Notes under the pieces: model-generated
What the model was told of the DNA's origin: nothing
Database searches by the model: none
Seen by the model: only the letters and a program-made list of their open reading frames with translations
Assembly (NCBI RefSeq): GCF_018362975.1
Contig: NZ_CP074371.1
Coordinates: forward strand, 1,302,001-1,366,000
From: Nocardia tengchongensis
Lineage (GTDB): Bacteria > Actinomycetota > Actinomycetes > Mycobacteriales > Mycobacteriaceae
Direction: 5' to 3'
Length of the DNA: 64,000 nucleotides
Shown here: in pieces, positions 29,931-39,835 of the stretch
Position numbering within the stretch: position 1 is the first letter of the stretch
Layout of the letters: the number at the start of each line of letters is the position of its first letter
Translations under genes and position numbers: made by a program

Positions 29931-30610
29931 GGCCGCACGTCATGCTGTCGGTGGCCGTCAGCATCGACGGCTATATCGACGATGCGAGCCCGGATCGGCT
30001 GTTGCTGTCCAACGCGGCCGATTTCGATCGGGTCGACGTTCTGCGCGCCGACTCGGACGCCATCCTGATCGGCGCGGAAACCCTGCGCCGCGACAATCCG
30101 CGACTGCTGGTCAACAGCTCGGACCGGCGCCTGCAACGGGTCGCCGCAGGCAAACCGGACTACCCGGTGCGGGTGATCGTCACCGCCGGCGGCGATCTCG
30201 ACCCGGAGCTGCGGTTCTGGCACAGCGGCGGTGAGCGGCTGGTCTACACCACCGAGGCCGGGGCCGCCCGGATCGGCGATCGCCTGTCCGGCCGGGCCGA
30301 GGTCGTATCCCTCGGCGCCGCCATAGATTTCGCGGCCCTGCTCGACGACCTGGGTAAACGCGGCCTGGAACGCCTCATGGTCGAGGGCGGCGGTTCCATC
30401 CACACGGCCTTCCTGTCGGGCGGGCTGGTCGACGAGATCTGGATGGCCGTGGCGCCCTTGGTGGTCGGCGACCCGGCCGCCCCGCGCTTCCTGGGGGCCG
30501 CCGACTTCCCGGGCGGCTCGAATCACCGCATGCAGCTGGCCGATGTGGCGCGGATCGGTGATATCGCCCTGCTGCATTACCTGCCGAAGGAGGATTCCGA
30601 TGTCGGATGA
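29927..30610 (+). CDS. RibD C-terminal-like (pyrimidine/dihydrofolate reductase family) protein
   Basis: 227 aa from ATG 29927, which overlaps the restored pabA stop. MRPHVMLSVAVSIDGYIDD is the typical start of the RibD reductase fold. NAILIGAETLRRDNPRL-like sequence (here DAILIGAETLRRDNP) and LERLMVEGGGSIHTAFL are the NADPH and substrate-binding motifs. In riboflavin synthesis this domain reduces the ribosylamino-pyrimidine. The deaminase half is encoded by the next gene, which overlaps by 11 bp, so the pair looks like a split RibD. Confidence 0.82.
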   Translation: MRPHVMLSVAVSIDGYIDDASPDRLLLSNAADFDRVDVLRADSDAILIGAETLRRDNPRLLVNSSDRRLQRVAAGKPDYPVRVIVTAGGDLDPELRFWHSGGERLVYTTEAGAARIGDRLSGRAEVVSLGAAIDFAALLDDLGKRGLERLMVEGGGSIHTAFLSGGLVDEIWMAVAPLVVGDPAAPRFLGAADFPGGSNHRMQLADVARIGDIALLHYLPKEDSDVG

Positions 30611-31061
30611 GGCACGGCTGGACCGCGGCTGGATGCGGCACGCCATCGGCCTGGCCCGGTTGTGCCCGCACAGTGACACCGCTTTCGCGGTGGGCGCGGT
30701 GATCGTGGGCGCGGACGGGGTGGAGATCGAGCACGGCTGGTCGCGGGAGACCGACGACAAGGTGCACGCGGAGGAGTCGGCGCTGAACAAGCTGTCCGCC
30801 GACGATCCGCGATTGCGGCACGCCACCCTGTACAGCACCCTGGAACCCTGCTCACAGCGCGCGAGTCAGGATCGGCTGCCGTGCACGGATCGCATTCTGC
30901 GGGCCGGGATCCGGCGCGTGGTCATCGCCTGGCGTGAGCCCGCCACCTTCGTGGACAACTGTGTGGGCGTGGAGCGGCTGCGTGAGCACGGCGTCGACGT
31001 GGTGGAGCTGCCGGATCTGGCCGATGAGGCCATGTCGATGAACCGGCATCTGCGCCTGTAG
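30600..31061 (+). CDS. RibD N-terminal-like pyrimidine deaminase
   Basis: 153 aa from ATG 30600. The zinc deaminase motifs are HAEESALNKL (His and catalytic Glu) and PCSQRASQDRLPC (two Cys ligands). The sequence CPHSDTAFAVGAVIVGADG is typical of RibD/dCMP-deaminase folds. It would deaminate the 2,5-diamino-pyrimidine intermediate; a related nucleotide deamination is possible. It overlaps the reductase gene and is convergent with pknB. Confidence 0.8.
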   Translation: MSDEARLDRGWMRHAIGLARLCPHSDTAFAVGAVIVGADGVEIEHGWSRETDDKVHAEESALNKLSADDPRLRHATLYSTLEPCSQRASQDRLPCTDRILRAGIRRVVIAWREPATFVDNCVGVERLREHGVDVVELPDLADEAMSMNRHLRL

Positions 31062-31072
31062 TTTTCGCGCGA

Positions 31073-31088
31073 GGTTTCACATGAAACA
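31073..31088. other. parS-like site at convergent gene ends
   Basis: GGTTTCACATGAAACA has two mismatches from consensus and lies between the deaminase stop and the terminator that follows. Confidence 0.55.
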
Positions 31089-31089
31089 A

Positions 31090-31126
31090 AACAGGGGGTT
31101 CGCGGATCGTCCGCGAACCCCCTGTT
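31090..31126. terminator. Bidirectional terminator between the deaminase gene and pknB
   Basis: A perfect 17-bp stem, 31090-31106 with 31110-31126, has a 3-nt loop. A-rich and T-containing flanks fit use from both sides. Confidence 0.85.
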
Positions 31127-31144
31127 CTCACAGTGGAATCCCGA

Positions 31145-33037
31145 TCACGGGGGACCGAGCGACAGCACGCCGGTGGTGATGGTGACCGTCTGGGTCTTGC
31201 CCAGCGACGAACCCGCGGTCGGCTGCTGGGCCAGGATCCGCCCGACCTCGCCCGCGTTCAGCGTACTCATGGTGTTCTGGTTGACCTGCCCGTTCCAGCC
31301 GCTCTTGCGCAGCATGTCCACGGCCTGGGCCGGAGTCATACCGCGCAGGTCGGGCATGGTGATCTGATCGCCGGTCGACACCTGGACGGTCACCGTGGAA
31401 CCCTTGTCGGCCTGGGTGCCGGCGGACGGGCTGGTGGCGATGACCGTGCCCTTGGGCTGATTGCTCGGCACTTCCTGGACCACGACCTTGAACAGGGCGG
31501 TGTCACCGAGCGTCGACTGCGCGACATCGATCGACTGGCCGACCACATTGGGCACCACCACCTTGTCCGGGCCGGAACCCAGGGTGATGGTGACCTGTCC
31601 GTCGGTGTCGGTCTTCTGCCCGGCGTCGGGGGTCTGCGCGACGACCTTGTCCTTGTCGTCAGCGCTGGACGCCTCATGTTTCACGTCCGGATTCAGGCGC
31701 AGCCCTTGCGAATTCAAGTTCTGTTCGGCCTGCTGCCGGGTCAGACCGGCCAGTTTCGGCACCGCCACCTGCGACGGGCCCGCCGACACCTGCAGCGTGA
31801 TGGTGCTGCCCTTGTCGACCCGGGATCCGCCCAGCGGCTGGGTGGCGATGACATTGTTCAACGCCACCTTGGGATCGTTCTTCTGCTGGATGGCGACCGT
31901 GAAACCGGCCTTCTCCAGATCCCGTTGCGCCAATTGGTAATTCTGATTGGCCACGTCGGGCACCGCGACCTGGTCGGCTCGCGACCCGGGACCGACCAGC
32001 CACAGCAGTAGCCCGACCACGGCGACCGCGGCCACCGCGAGAATGCCGAGCAGCGCGGTCCGTCGTCGCGGGCTGGCCTCGACGATCTCCTGTTCGGTGG
32101 TGTCGTCGCGGCGTTCGACGGTGCGGTAGCTGCGCGGCGGCGGCAGTTCGTCGTCGAGGCGGTCCTCGTCGGTCATCACCATGGGCGCGGTGGGCTTCTG
32201 CCCGCCCAGCACCCGGATCAGGTCGGCGCGCATCTCGGCCGCGGTCTGATACCGGTTGGCCGGGTTCTTGCTCATCGCCTTGAGGATGATCGAGTCCAGT
32301 TCGCGCGGCACGCCCGCGTACACGGTCGAGGGCAGCCGCGGGTCCTCACGAACATGCTGGTAGGCGACCGCGACCGGGGAATCACCGGTGAAAGGCGGTT
32401 CGCCGGTGAGGATCTCGTAGAGCACGCAGCCCACCGAGTACACGTCCGAGCGCGCGTCCACCTGCTCGCCGCGGGCCTGCTCGGGGGACAGGTACTGGGC
32501 GGTGCCGATGACGGCGGCCGTCTGGGTCATGGGGTTGGAGCTGTCGGCGAGGGCGCGGGCGATGCCGAAGTCCATCACCTTCACCGCGCCGGCCCGGTTG
32601 ATCATGATGTTGGCGGGCTTCATATCCCGGTGCACGATGCCGTTGCGGTGCGAGAAGTCCAGCGCCGCACACACATCGGCGATGACCTCCATGGCCCGCC
32701 GCGGCGGCAGCGGTCCCTTGCCGCGCACCAGGTCGCGCAGGGTGTCGCCGTCGACGTACTCCATCACGATGTAGGGCAGCGGCCCGCCGTCGATCTCGGC
32801 CTCGCCGGTGTCGTACACCGCGACGATGGCCGGATGGTTGAGGGCGGCCGCGTTCTGCGCCTCACGCTTGAAGCGCAGATAGAACGTGGGGTCGCGGGCG
32901 AGGTCGGCGCGTAGCACCTTGATCGCCACATCCCGGCCCAGCCGCAGGTCTCGGGCCTTGTGGACCTCCGACATGCCACCGAACCCGATGATCTCGCCCA
33001 GCTCGTAGCGGGAGGAGAGGTTCTTCGGGGTCGTCAT
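31145..33037 (-). CDS. pknB: Serine/threonine-protein kinase PknB
   Basis: 630 aa. The N-terminal kinase has a Gly-rich loop [30 protein letters not shown] and DFGIAR. The activation loop [18 protein letters not shown] carries the Thr pair autophosphorylated in M. tuberculosis PknB. A juxtamembrane linker leads to one transmembrane helix ([21 protein letters not shown]) and four extracellular PASTA domains, which bind muropeptides and lipid II. It phosphorylates cell-wall and division proteins. It is the last gene of the leftward fhaA-fhaB-pstP-rodA-pbpA-pknA-pknB cluster and overlaps pknA by 4 bp. Confidence 0.97.
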   Translation of the reverse strand: MTTPKNLSSRYELGEIIGFGGMSEVHKARDLRLGRDVAIKVLRADLARDPTFYLRFKREAQNAAALNHPAIVAVYDTGEAEIDGGPLPYIVMEYVDGDTLRDLVRGKGPLPPRRAMEVIADVCAALDFSHRNGIVHRDMKPANIMINRAGAVKVMDFGIARALADSSNPMTQTAAVIGTAQYLSPEQARGEQVDARSDVYSVGCVLYEILTGEPPFTGDSPVAVAYQHVREDPRLPSTVYAGVPRELDSIILKAMSKNPANRYQTAAEMRADLIRVLGGQKPTAPMVMTDEDRLDDELPPPRSYRTVERRDDTTEQEIVEASPRRRTALLGILAVAAVAVVGLLLWLVGPGSRADQVAVPDVANQNYQLAQRDLEKAGFTVAIQQKNDPKVALNNVIATQPLGGSRVDKGSTITLQVSAGPSQVAVPKLAGLTRQQAEQNLNSQGLRLNPDVKHEASSADDKDKVVAQTPDAGQKTDTDGQVTITLGSGPDKVVVPNVVGQSIDVAQSTLGDTALFKVVVQEVPSNQPKGTVIATSPSAGTQADKGSTVTVQVSTGDQITMPDLRGMTPAQAVDMLRKSGWNGQVNQNTMSTLNAGEVGRILAQQPTAGSSLGKTQTVTITTGVLSLGPP

Positions 33038-34635
33038 GGCAATCCTTGCTGCGCGACTGAGGATGAATTGGGGTCCTGTGCGTACACCGGACTGCGGTCA
33101 CTGCCGGGACTCACCGCTCCGCCGGAATTCGCGCCGCCGGAATTCGCGCCGGGAGTCACTGGCAACGATGGTAGGTCGCCGCCGCCCTGGCCGGGCCACG
33201 GCCACCGGCCGGGCGTGGTGGTCGTGGGTTTCGCCGCGGTGGTGGTCGGCGTGGTGGTCTTGGGCGGCGTCGTGGTGGTCACCGGCGGCGGCGTCGTGGT
33301 CGGTTCGACCGTGGTGGTCGGCGCCGGCTCGACGGTCGTCACCGGGGGCGGCGGCACCGGCCGTTCCCGGGTGGTGGTGGTCGGCGGGGCCGTGGTGGTG
33401 GTCGGGGTGATCACCGGGGGCGCCACCACCGCGCTGGTGCGGGCGGGCGGCGTGGAGTCGTGCGAGGAACTGCTCATCAGGATGATGGCGACGCCCGCGC
33501 CCAGGATCAGCGCGCCGACACCGAGTCCGGCGATGACCTTCTGCCCGTTGGTGAATCGACCGGACTCGGTCTCCTCCACCCCGGGCACCGTCATCGGGCC
33601 GACCGGGGTGCGGGGTCCGGACATGACGGTGGTCTGGGCGGCGGGCGGTTCCATCGGCCCGCGCATCGGCTGCGGCTGCGGCACGTACCGGGCGGTGGCC
33701 TGATCGGCCCGGGCGCCCGGAATGATCATGGTCGGTCCGGGCGGCAGCACCCGGGTGGCGCCGGTCATGGCCGCGGACGGGATGCCGCCGGGCGGGGTGG
33801 GCCGGCGGCCCGAACGCACCGCGGACACCGCGTCGGCGAACTCGCCGCCATTGGCGTAGCGCTGGCCCGGTTCCTTGGCCATGGTGATCTCGATGAGCTC
33901 CCGCACGTTCGGCGGCAGGTCGGCGGGCAGCGGCGGCGGGGCCTCGCGCACATGCTTCATGGCAACCGTCAGCGCGCCGTCGCCGGTGAACGGCCGCGCG
34001 CCCGCGAGCGCCTCGTAGCCGACCACGCCGAGCGAGTACACGTCCGAGGCGGCGGTGGCGTCCTCACCGGTGGCCTGCTCCGGCGCGATGTACTGGGCGG
34101 TGCCCATCACCATGCCGGTCTTGGTCACCGGGGACGCGTCGACGGCCTTGGCGATACCGAAGTCGGTGATCTTCACCTGACCGGTCGGCGTCACCAGGAT
34201 GTTGCCCGGCTTCACATCCCGGTGCACGACGCCCGCCAGGTGCGCCACCTGCAGCGCGCGCCCGGTCTGCTCCAGCATGTCGAGACCCTGCGCCACCGAC
34301 AGCCGGTTGAGCCGGGACAGCACCGCGTTCAGCGGCTCACCCTGCACGAATTCCATGACCAGATAGGCGATCTCGCCGCCGGACGGATCCTGCGTCTCGC
34401 CGTAGTCGTAAATGCTCGCGATGCCGGGGTGATTCAGCTGCGCGGTGGTCCGCGCCTCGGTACGGAAGCGCTGCCGGAAGGTCGGGTCGGTGGAGAACTC
34501 CGCCTTCAAAACCTTCACCGCCACCCGGCGATCCAGCCGGGTGTCCAACGCTTCCCAGACCTGGCCCATGCCGCCGGTGGCGATCAGCCGCTGCAGCCGG
34601 TACCGGTCCGCGATCATCGCACCGTTGTTCAGCAT
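33034..34635 (-). CDS. pknA: Serine/threonine-protein kinase PknA
   Basis: 533 aa. Kinase motifs are [41 protein letters not shown] and the activation loop [19 protein letters not shown] single transmembrane helix ([21 protein letters not shown]) follows at about residue 365. The remaining extracellular part is a Thr/Pro-rich stalk of about 140 residues with no PASTA repeat, longer than in M. tuberculosis PknA (431 aa). PknA is essential for shape and division in mycobacteria. An alternative start seven codons in (MIADRYRL) is possible. Confidence 0.95.
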   Translation of the reverse strand: MLNNGAMIADRYRLQRLIATGGMGQVWEALDTRLDRRVAVKVLKAEFSTDPTFRQRFRTEARTTAQLNHPGIASIYDYGETQDPSGGEIAYLVMEFVQGEPLNAVLSRLNRLSVAQGLDMLEQTGRALQVAHLAGVVHRDVKPGNILVTPTGQVKITDFGIAKAVDASPVTKTGMVMGTAQYIAPEQATGEDATAASDVYSLGVVGYEALAGARPFTGDGALTVAMKHVREAPPPLPADLPPNVRELIEITMAKEPGQRYANGGEFADAVSAVRSGRRPTPPGGIPSAAMTGATRVLPPGPTMIIPGARADQATARYVPQPQPMRGPMEPPAAQTTVMSGPRTPVGPMTVPGVEETESGRFTNGQKVIAGLGVGALILGAGVAIILMSSSSHDSTPPARTSAVVAPPVITPTTTTAPPTTTTRERPVPPPPVTTVEPAPTTTVEPTTTPPPVTTTTPPKTTTPTTTAAKPTTTTPGRWPWPGQGGGDLPSLPVTPGANSGGANSGGAVSPGSDRSPVYAQDPNSSSVAQQGLP

Positions 34636-34669
34636 TCGTGACCCTGTCTACCTTGCACTCTCATATCGT

Positions 34670-36163
34670 TCAGCCCCCCAGCCCGGCGTCCAGCACAGCC
34701 CGCGCGATCGGTGCGGCCACCGAGCCGCCGGTCGCGGCCAGGGCCCGGTCGCCGCCGTTCTCGACGATCACCGCGATGGCGATCTTCGGGTTCTGCGCCG
34801 GCGCGAACGCCAGGTACCAGGCGTGCGGCGGGGTGTTGCGCGGATCGGTTCCATGTTCGGCGGTGCCGGTCTTCGACGCGATCTGATACGGGCGCGGCTG
34901 CGACCCTCCCTGCGTGTTCTTCTCCGACTCGAGCATCAGATTGGTGATCTGCGTGGCCACCTGCGGCGTCACCGCCTGACCGACCGACGTCGGCTTGGTG
35001 GTGCTCAGCGTACTGAGATCCGGCGCCTGCAACTGGTCGACCAGGTAGGGCTTCATCCGCACGCCGCCGTTGGCGATGGTGGCCGCGATGACCGCGTTGT
35101 CCAAGGGCGTCAGGGCCACATCGCGCTGTCCGATGCTGCTCTGTCCCAGCGCCGCGTTGTCCGGAATGTCGCCCACGGTGCTGTCGGTCCACGGAATCGG
35201 GATGCTGTTGTGCAGATCCTTGCCGATCCCGAACGCGCTCGCCTCGTCCTTGAGTTTCGCGGTCCCCACCTTGATACCGAGCTCGACGAAGGCGGTGTTA
35301 CACGAGTACTTGAAAGCGTCTGTCAGCGAAGCGGTTTGGGCGTCGCCGGGGCCGCAGTGGCTGCCCGCGTAATTCTCCAGTGTGGTCTGGGTGCCGGGCA
35401 GGGTGATGCGCGGCGCGGCGGTGAACTGGTCCTCGGGCTTGGCGATGCCGTTGGACAGCGCGGCCGCGGTGACCACCACCTTGAAGGTCGAGCCCGGCGG
35501 ATAGGTCATCGAGACGGCGCGATTGATCAGCGGCCGCCCGGTGTCCTTGTCCAGCTGTTTGTAGGTGTCCTCGACCCGTCCGGCGTCGTGCCCGGCCAGG
35601 GTGTTCGGGTCGTAGGACGGCGTCGACACCATGGTGAGGATGCGGCCCGTGCTCGGCTCGATGGCCACCACCGAACCGGTCAGCTTCTTCGCGGTCAGCT
35701 GCTCGTAGGCGACCTTCTGCATGATCGGGTTGATGGTGGTCACCACATTCCCGCCGCGCGGGTCCCGCCCGGAGATGAGGTCGATGAGCCGCCGCCCGAA
35801 CAGCTGGTTGTCGGAACCGTTGAGCACCGAGTCCTCGGCGTGCTCGAGCCCGTTGTTGCCGTTCTGCAGCGAGTAGAAGCCGGTCACCGGCGCGTAGGCC
35901 ATCGGATCGGTGGGGTAGGTGCGCAGGTACTTGTAGCGGTCGTCGGTGGCCACCGAGCTCGCGAGTACCGTTCCGGCGGCCGAGATCTGGCCGCGCTGGC
36001 GGGCGTACTCGTCGAGCAGGACGCGGTCGTTGCGCGGGTCGTTGCGCAGGCTGTCGGCCTTGCCGATGGGGCCGATCTGGACCTGCACGTAGGTGGCGTT
36101 GATCAGCAGCGCGACGATCATCGCCATCACCGCCAGCGCCACCCGGCGCAGAGGCGTGTTCAC
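34670..36163 (-). CDS. pbpA: Penicillin-binding protein 2 family transpeptidase PbpA
   Basis: 497 aa. A signal-anchor helix (VALAVMAMIVALLINATYV) precedes the dimerisation domain. The transpeptidase domain carries SxxK as STFK, SxN as SCN and KTG as KTGTAEHG. It crosslinks peptidoglycan and pairs with the RodA polymerase encoded immediately upstream; the two overlap by 4 bp. It is the counterpart of Rv0016c, a target of PknB-linked control. Confidence 0.96.
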   Translation of the reverse strand: MNTPLRRVALAVMAMIVALLINATYVQVQIGPIGKADSLRNDPRNDRVLLDEYARQRGQISAAGTVLASSVATDDRYKYLRTYPTDPMAYAPVTGFYSLQNGNNGLEHAEDSVLNGSDNQLFGRRLIDLISGRDPRGGNVVTTINPIMQKVAYEQLTAKKLTGSVVAIEPSTGRILTMVSTPSYDPNTLAGHDAGRVEDTYKQLDKDTGRPLINRAVSMTYPPGSTFKVVVTAAALSNGIAKPEDQFTAAPRITLPGTQTTLENYAGSHCGPGDAQTASLTDAFKYSCNTAFVELGIKVGTAKLKDEASAFGIGKDLHNSIPIPWTDSTVGDIPDNAALGQSSIGQRDVALTPLDNAVIAATIANGGVRMKPYLVDQLQAPDLSTLSTTKPTSVGQAVTPQVATQITNLMLESEKNTQGGSQPRPYQIASKTGTAEHGTDPRNTPPHAWYLAFAPAQNPKIAIAVIVENGGDRALAATGGSVAAPIARAVLDAGLGG

Positions 36164-37626
36164 GCCGCACCTCCCTCGACCTTGCGCAGCATTTGCGTCG
36201 ACGCGTCCGCGATCGGCTCGGCCCGCTTGCGGGCGGGGGCCGGGCGGCGGGCCGCGTCGGAGATCTTGATCAGCACTCCCAGCAGGACGTAGTTCGCCAG
36301 CAGGGACGAACCGCCGTACGACATGAACGGGGTGGTCAGACCGGTCAGCGGAATCAGCTTGGTGACCCCGCCGACCACCACGAACACCTGGATGGCGATG
36401 GTGAAGGCCAGCCCGGAGGCCAGCAGCTTGCCGAAGCTGTCGCGGATCGCCAGCGCGGTCCGGATGCCGCGCACCGAGAAGATGCAGAACAGCAGCAGGA
36501 TCACCGTCAGGCCGATCAGGCCCAGCTCCTCACCGATGGCGGCGATGATGAAGTCGGTCTTGGCGAACGGCACCTTCGACGGGTTGCCGCTGCCCAGCCC
36601 GGTGCCCGCGAGCCCGCCGGTGGCGAGCCCGAACAGCGACTGCGAGATCTGATAACCGGTGCTCGAGTAGTCGTCGAAGGGGTGCAGCCAGGTCGCGGTC
36701 CGCACCCGGACATGCCCGAAGGCGTTGTAGGCGAACACGAATCCGATGGCCAGCAGCACCAGCCCGACCGCCACCCAGCCGACCCGCTCGGTCGCGACGT
36801 AGAGCATGCACAGCACGGTGGCGAAGATCAGCAGCGAGGTGCCCAGGTCCTTCTCCACCACGAGCACGCCCACCGACACCACCCACACCAGCAGCACCGG
36901 GCCCATGTCGCGCATGCGCGGCAGTTCCATGCCGAACACGTGCTTGCCCGCGCCGGTGAACAGGTCGCGCTTGGACACCAGCACCCCGGCGAAGAACACG
37001 ATCAGCGCGATCTTGGCGAACTCACCGGGCTGAACGCTGAAGCCCGGCAGCCGAATCCAGATCTTCGCGCCGTTCACCATCGAGTACCGGTCAGGCAGCA
37101 GCGCGGGCAGCGCGAGCGCCACCAACCCGGCCAGGCCGACCGTGTAGGAGTAGCGGGCCAGGCTGCGGTAGTCGCGCAGGGCGATCAACAACCCCATGAA
37201 GACCACCATCCCCAGCCCCGTCCACAGCACCTGCTGGTTGGCGTCGGGGGAGGGGATGGGCAGGTTGGCGAAGGCGGCGTCCTGGGCTTGCGCTAGGTCG
37301 ACGCGGTGAATCACCACCAGGCCCAACCCGTTCAGCAGCGCCGCGATCGGTAGTAGGAGCGGATCCGCGAACGCCGCGAACCGCCGCACCGCCAGATGCG
37401 CGACACCGAACAGGGCCAGGTACGCGGCACCGAGTTTGGCGATCTCCCAGGTGATCGCCTGCTCCTGACTGGCCTCCACCAGCACCAGCGACACCGTCGT
37501 GATGAGGGCCGCCAGCCCCAGCAACAGCAACTCGACATTGCGCCGGGTGGCGGGCGGCGGCGCAGGAGCGAATCCGCCGGGTGGACTGGGGAAGGCCCCA
37601 GTGGACGGCGGTGCCGGTGCGGACAT
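36160..37626 (-). CDS. rodA: SEDS-family peptidoglycan glycosyltransferase RodA/FtsW
   Basis: 488 aa with about twelve transmembrane helices. Family sequence includes WIRLPGFSVQPGEFAKIALIV, VVEKDLGTSLLIFATVLCM and the C-terminal FMSYGGSSLLANYVLLGVL. SEDS proteins polymerise glycan strands with a partner class B PBP, here PbpA. The start ATG overlaps the pstP stop by one base (TGATG), so the operon is translationally coupled. Confidence 0.96.
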   Translation of the reverse strand: MSAPAPPSTGAFPSPPGGFAPAPPPATRRNVELLLLGLAALITTVSLVLVEASQEQAITWEIAKLGAAYLALFGVAHLAVRRFAAFADPLLLPIAALLNGLGLVVIHRVDLAQAQDAAFANLPIPSPDANQQVLWTGLGMVVFMGLLIALRDYRSLARYSYTVGLAGLVALALPALLPDRYSMVNGAKIWIRLPGFSVQPGEFAKIALIVFFAGVLVSKRDLFTGAGKHVFGMELPRMRDMGPVLLVWVVSVGVLVVEKDLGTSLLIFATVLCMLYVATERVGWVAVGLVLLAIGFVFAYNAFGHVRVRTATWLHPFDDYSSTGYQISQSLFGLATGGLAGTGLGSGNPSKVPFAKTDFIIAAIGEELGLIGLTVILLLFCIFSVRGIRTALAIRDSFGKLLASGLAFTIAIQVFVVVGGVTKLIPLTGLTTPFMSYGGSSLLANYVLLGVLIKISDAARRPAPARKRAEPIADASTQMLRKVEGGAA

Positions 37627-39149
37627 CAGTCCGCCGTCCTGCAGTTCTGCCCCGGGTTCTGCGGTGCCGTGGTGGAGGTGGTGGGCGCGGTGGTGGTCGG
37701 CGGGTTCGGCTGATCCGACTTGTGCTCGAGCGGGCGGTTCTCGCCGGTGCGTTCGCCGCCGGTGAGGCCACCGGGGACGGCGTTGGGCGCGGCCGGGGTG
37801 GTGGTGACCACGGCGCCGGGCTGGTTGGGGTCGGCGGGCGGGGTCGGCGTCGGCGTCGGGTTGCTGGGCGCGGTCTGCGACTTGGCGTCGCAGGGCGGCA
37901 GCAGTTCGGTCGACACCAAGTTCCGGATCTGCTTGATGGCGTCGTCGCGGGAGCCCGGCGGCAGGCCCTTGTCGACCGAGTCCCGGCCGCTGGGGCGCAG
38001 CGCCTCGCGGGTCAGCGAGACACAGCCGTTCGCGAACTTGTCACCGGGCGCGGCCAGCGTCAATTCGCCGCTGCGCGTGACACATCCGACCTGATCCACT
38101 TCGCGGATCGAATAGCCCAGCACCGAACCGGGCAGGCCACGCAGCACGACCACCTTCTCGCCGTCCACGCCGACGTAGTAGTTGCTGCGAATCATGTTGT
38201 AGCCCACGGTGAGACCCGCGCCGACGGCCACCAGCAGGGCCAGCGACAGCGCCAGCCAGCGCAGCTTGTGGCTCTTCTTGGGCGGTTCGGGTTCGGGCTG
38301 CGGGACCGCGCGGCGCGGGGTGGCGCGCGGCGGGCGCATGGCGGCGGCCCGGCCGGCGGCGGTGTTCGGCGGGGGAGTGTCCTCGTCCTCGCCGGAGGCC
38401 GCGCCCGCCACGATGGGATGGCTCTGGCCGTAGTCCAGGTCGATGACGTCGGCGACCACCACGGTCACGTTGTCGGGACCGCCACTGCGCAATGCCAATT
38501 CGATGAGCCGGTCGGCCGACTCGTCGGTGGTGCCCTCACGCAGCGTGTTGGCGATGGTCTCGTCGCTGACCACATCGGAGAGGCCGTCGGAGCAGAGCAG
38601 GTAGCGGTCCCCGGCGCGAGCCTCCCGCACCACCAGGGTGGGGTCGATCTCGTTGCCGGTGAGCGCCCGCATGATCAGCGAGCGCTGGGGATGCGTGTGG
38701 GCCTGTTCCGGGGTGATCCGTCCCTCGTCCACCAGTGACTGCACGAAGGTGTCGTCACGGGTGATCTGGGCCAGCTCACCGCCGCGGAGCAGGTAGGCGC
38801 GGGAGTCGCCGATGTGCGCGAGGCCGAGTTTGCGTCCGGCGAACAGGATGGCGGTGAGCGTGGTGCCCATGCCGTCGAGTTCCGGCTCCTCCTCGACCTG
38901 GTCGGCGATGGAGGCATTGCCTTCGTGCACGGCGCGATTCAGCTTGCCGAGCAGATCGTCGCCGGGCTCGTCGTCGTCCAGATGCGCCAGCGCGGCGATC
39001 ATCAGTTGCGAGGCGACCTCACCGGCGGCGTGGCCGCCCATGCCGTCCGCGAGCGCGAGCAGTCGCGCACCTGCGTAGACGGAGTCCTCGTTATTGGCCC
39101 GGACGAGACCACGGTCGCTACGCGCTGCGTAGCGGAGAACAAGTGTCAC
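37626..39149 (-). CDS. pstP: PP2C-family serine/threonine phosphatase PstP
   Basis: 507 aa from GTG 39147-39149, which overlaps the fhaB stop as GTGA; a frame extending to 39275 lies inside fhaB. The phosphatase domain (1-240) shows RSDRGLVRANNEDSVY, ALADGMGGHAAGEVAS, HIGDSRAYLLR, LCSDGLSDVV and GGPDNVTVVVADV, with the metal-binding Asp set intact. A transmembrane helix (LRWLALSLALLVAVGAGLTVG) and an extracellular Pro/Thr-rich region follow. It reverses PknA/PknB phosphorylation. Confidence 0.96.
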   Translation of the reverse strand: MTLVLRYAARSDRGLVRANNEDSVYAGARLLALADGMGGHAAGEVASQLMIAALAHLDDDEPGDDLLGKLNRAVHEGNASIADQVEEEPELDGMGTTLTAILFAGRKLGLAHIGDSRAYLLRGGELAQITRDDTFVQSLVDEGRITPEQAHTHPQRSLIMRALTGNEIDPTLVVREARAGDRYLLCSDGLSDVVSDETIANTLREGTTDESADRLIELALRSGGPDNVTVVVADVIDLDYGQSHPIVAGAASGEDEDTPPPNTAAGRAAAMRPPRATPRRAVPQPEPEPPKKSHKLRWLALSLALLVAVGAGLTVGYNMIRSNYYVGVDGEKVVVLRGLPGSVLGYSIREVDQVGCVTRSGELTLAAPGDKFANGCVSLTREALRPSGRDSVDKGLPPGSRDDAIKQIRNLVSTELLPPCDAKSQTAPSNPTPTPTPPADPNQPGAVVTTTPAAPNAVPGGLTGGERTGENRPLEHKSDQPNPPTTTAPTTSTTAPQNPGQNCRTAD

Positions 39150-39613
39150 GATCGCAGCTCGATCACTGTCTTGCCGACACGGACCGGTGTGCCGAGCGGA
39201 ACTCGGACCGGAGTGGTGACCTTCGACCGGTCGAGGTAGGTCCCGTTGGTGGAACCGAGATCCTCGACGTACCAATCCTCACCGCGCGGCGAGAGGCGCG
39301 CGTGGCGGGTGGAGGCGTAGTCGTCGGTGAGGACCAGTGTGGAGTCGTCCGCGCGCCCGATCAGCACCGGCTGTTGGCCGAGTGAGATGCGGGTGCCGGC
39401 GAGAGAACCCTGAGTCACCACGAGATATTTGGCGCCCTTCTGGCCCCGGCGAAAAGATGGGAGCACCGCGGAACCGCCTGCGGCCCGAGGCGCGACCCGA
39501 AGGCCGGAAGCCGCGTAGATATCGCTGCGCAGGGTCCGGAGCACCGCCCACACGAACAGCCACAACAGCAGCAGGAACCCCGCACGGGTCAATTGCAGGA
39601 TCAATCCCTGCAC
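39146..39613 (-). CDS. fhaB: FHA-domain protein FhaB (FipA)
   Basis: 155 aa from GTG 39611-39613, preceded by GGAGG; this matches the known start (M)QGLILQLTRAGFLLLLWLF. One N-terminal transmembrane helix is followed by a cytoplasmic FHA domain with LIGRADDSTLVLTDDYASTRHARL and [11 protein letters not shown], the phosphothreonine-binding loops. FhaB interacts with FtsZ and FtsQ in mycobacteria and is a substrate of PknA/PknB. It sits 222 bp downstream of fhaA. Confidence 0.95.
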   Translation of the reverse strand: MQGLILQLTRAGFLLLLWLFVWAVLRTLRSDIYAASGLRVAPRAAGGSAVLPSFRRGQKGAKYLVVTQGSLAGTRISLGQQPVLIGRADDSTLVLTDDYASTRHARLSPRGEDWYVEDLGSTNGTYLDRSKVTTPVRVPLGTPVRVGKTVIELRS

Positions 39614-39835
39614 GGTGCTCCACCTCCTGTTCGACCGTGTCGTAGGTACGGGGCAGTTACGGAGGTATGACTCCGTGACCCCCAACCGGTGTGTTGCGTG
39701 TCAGCGCGACCCGAGTCCGCCGCGAGTAATGGCAGCATCATAGGGCCGTCGACCGGTTGCGATCACGATACGACCGAGGAATTCCTAGCCATATCGTGAC
39801 CTGCACCGCGAGCTTACGGGATCAGACGATCCGGA

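Noticed and set aside
31678..31693. TGTTTCACGTCCGGAT in pknB as a parS site
   Set aside because: Only the left half matches; six of the right-half bases are wrong.
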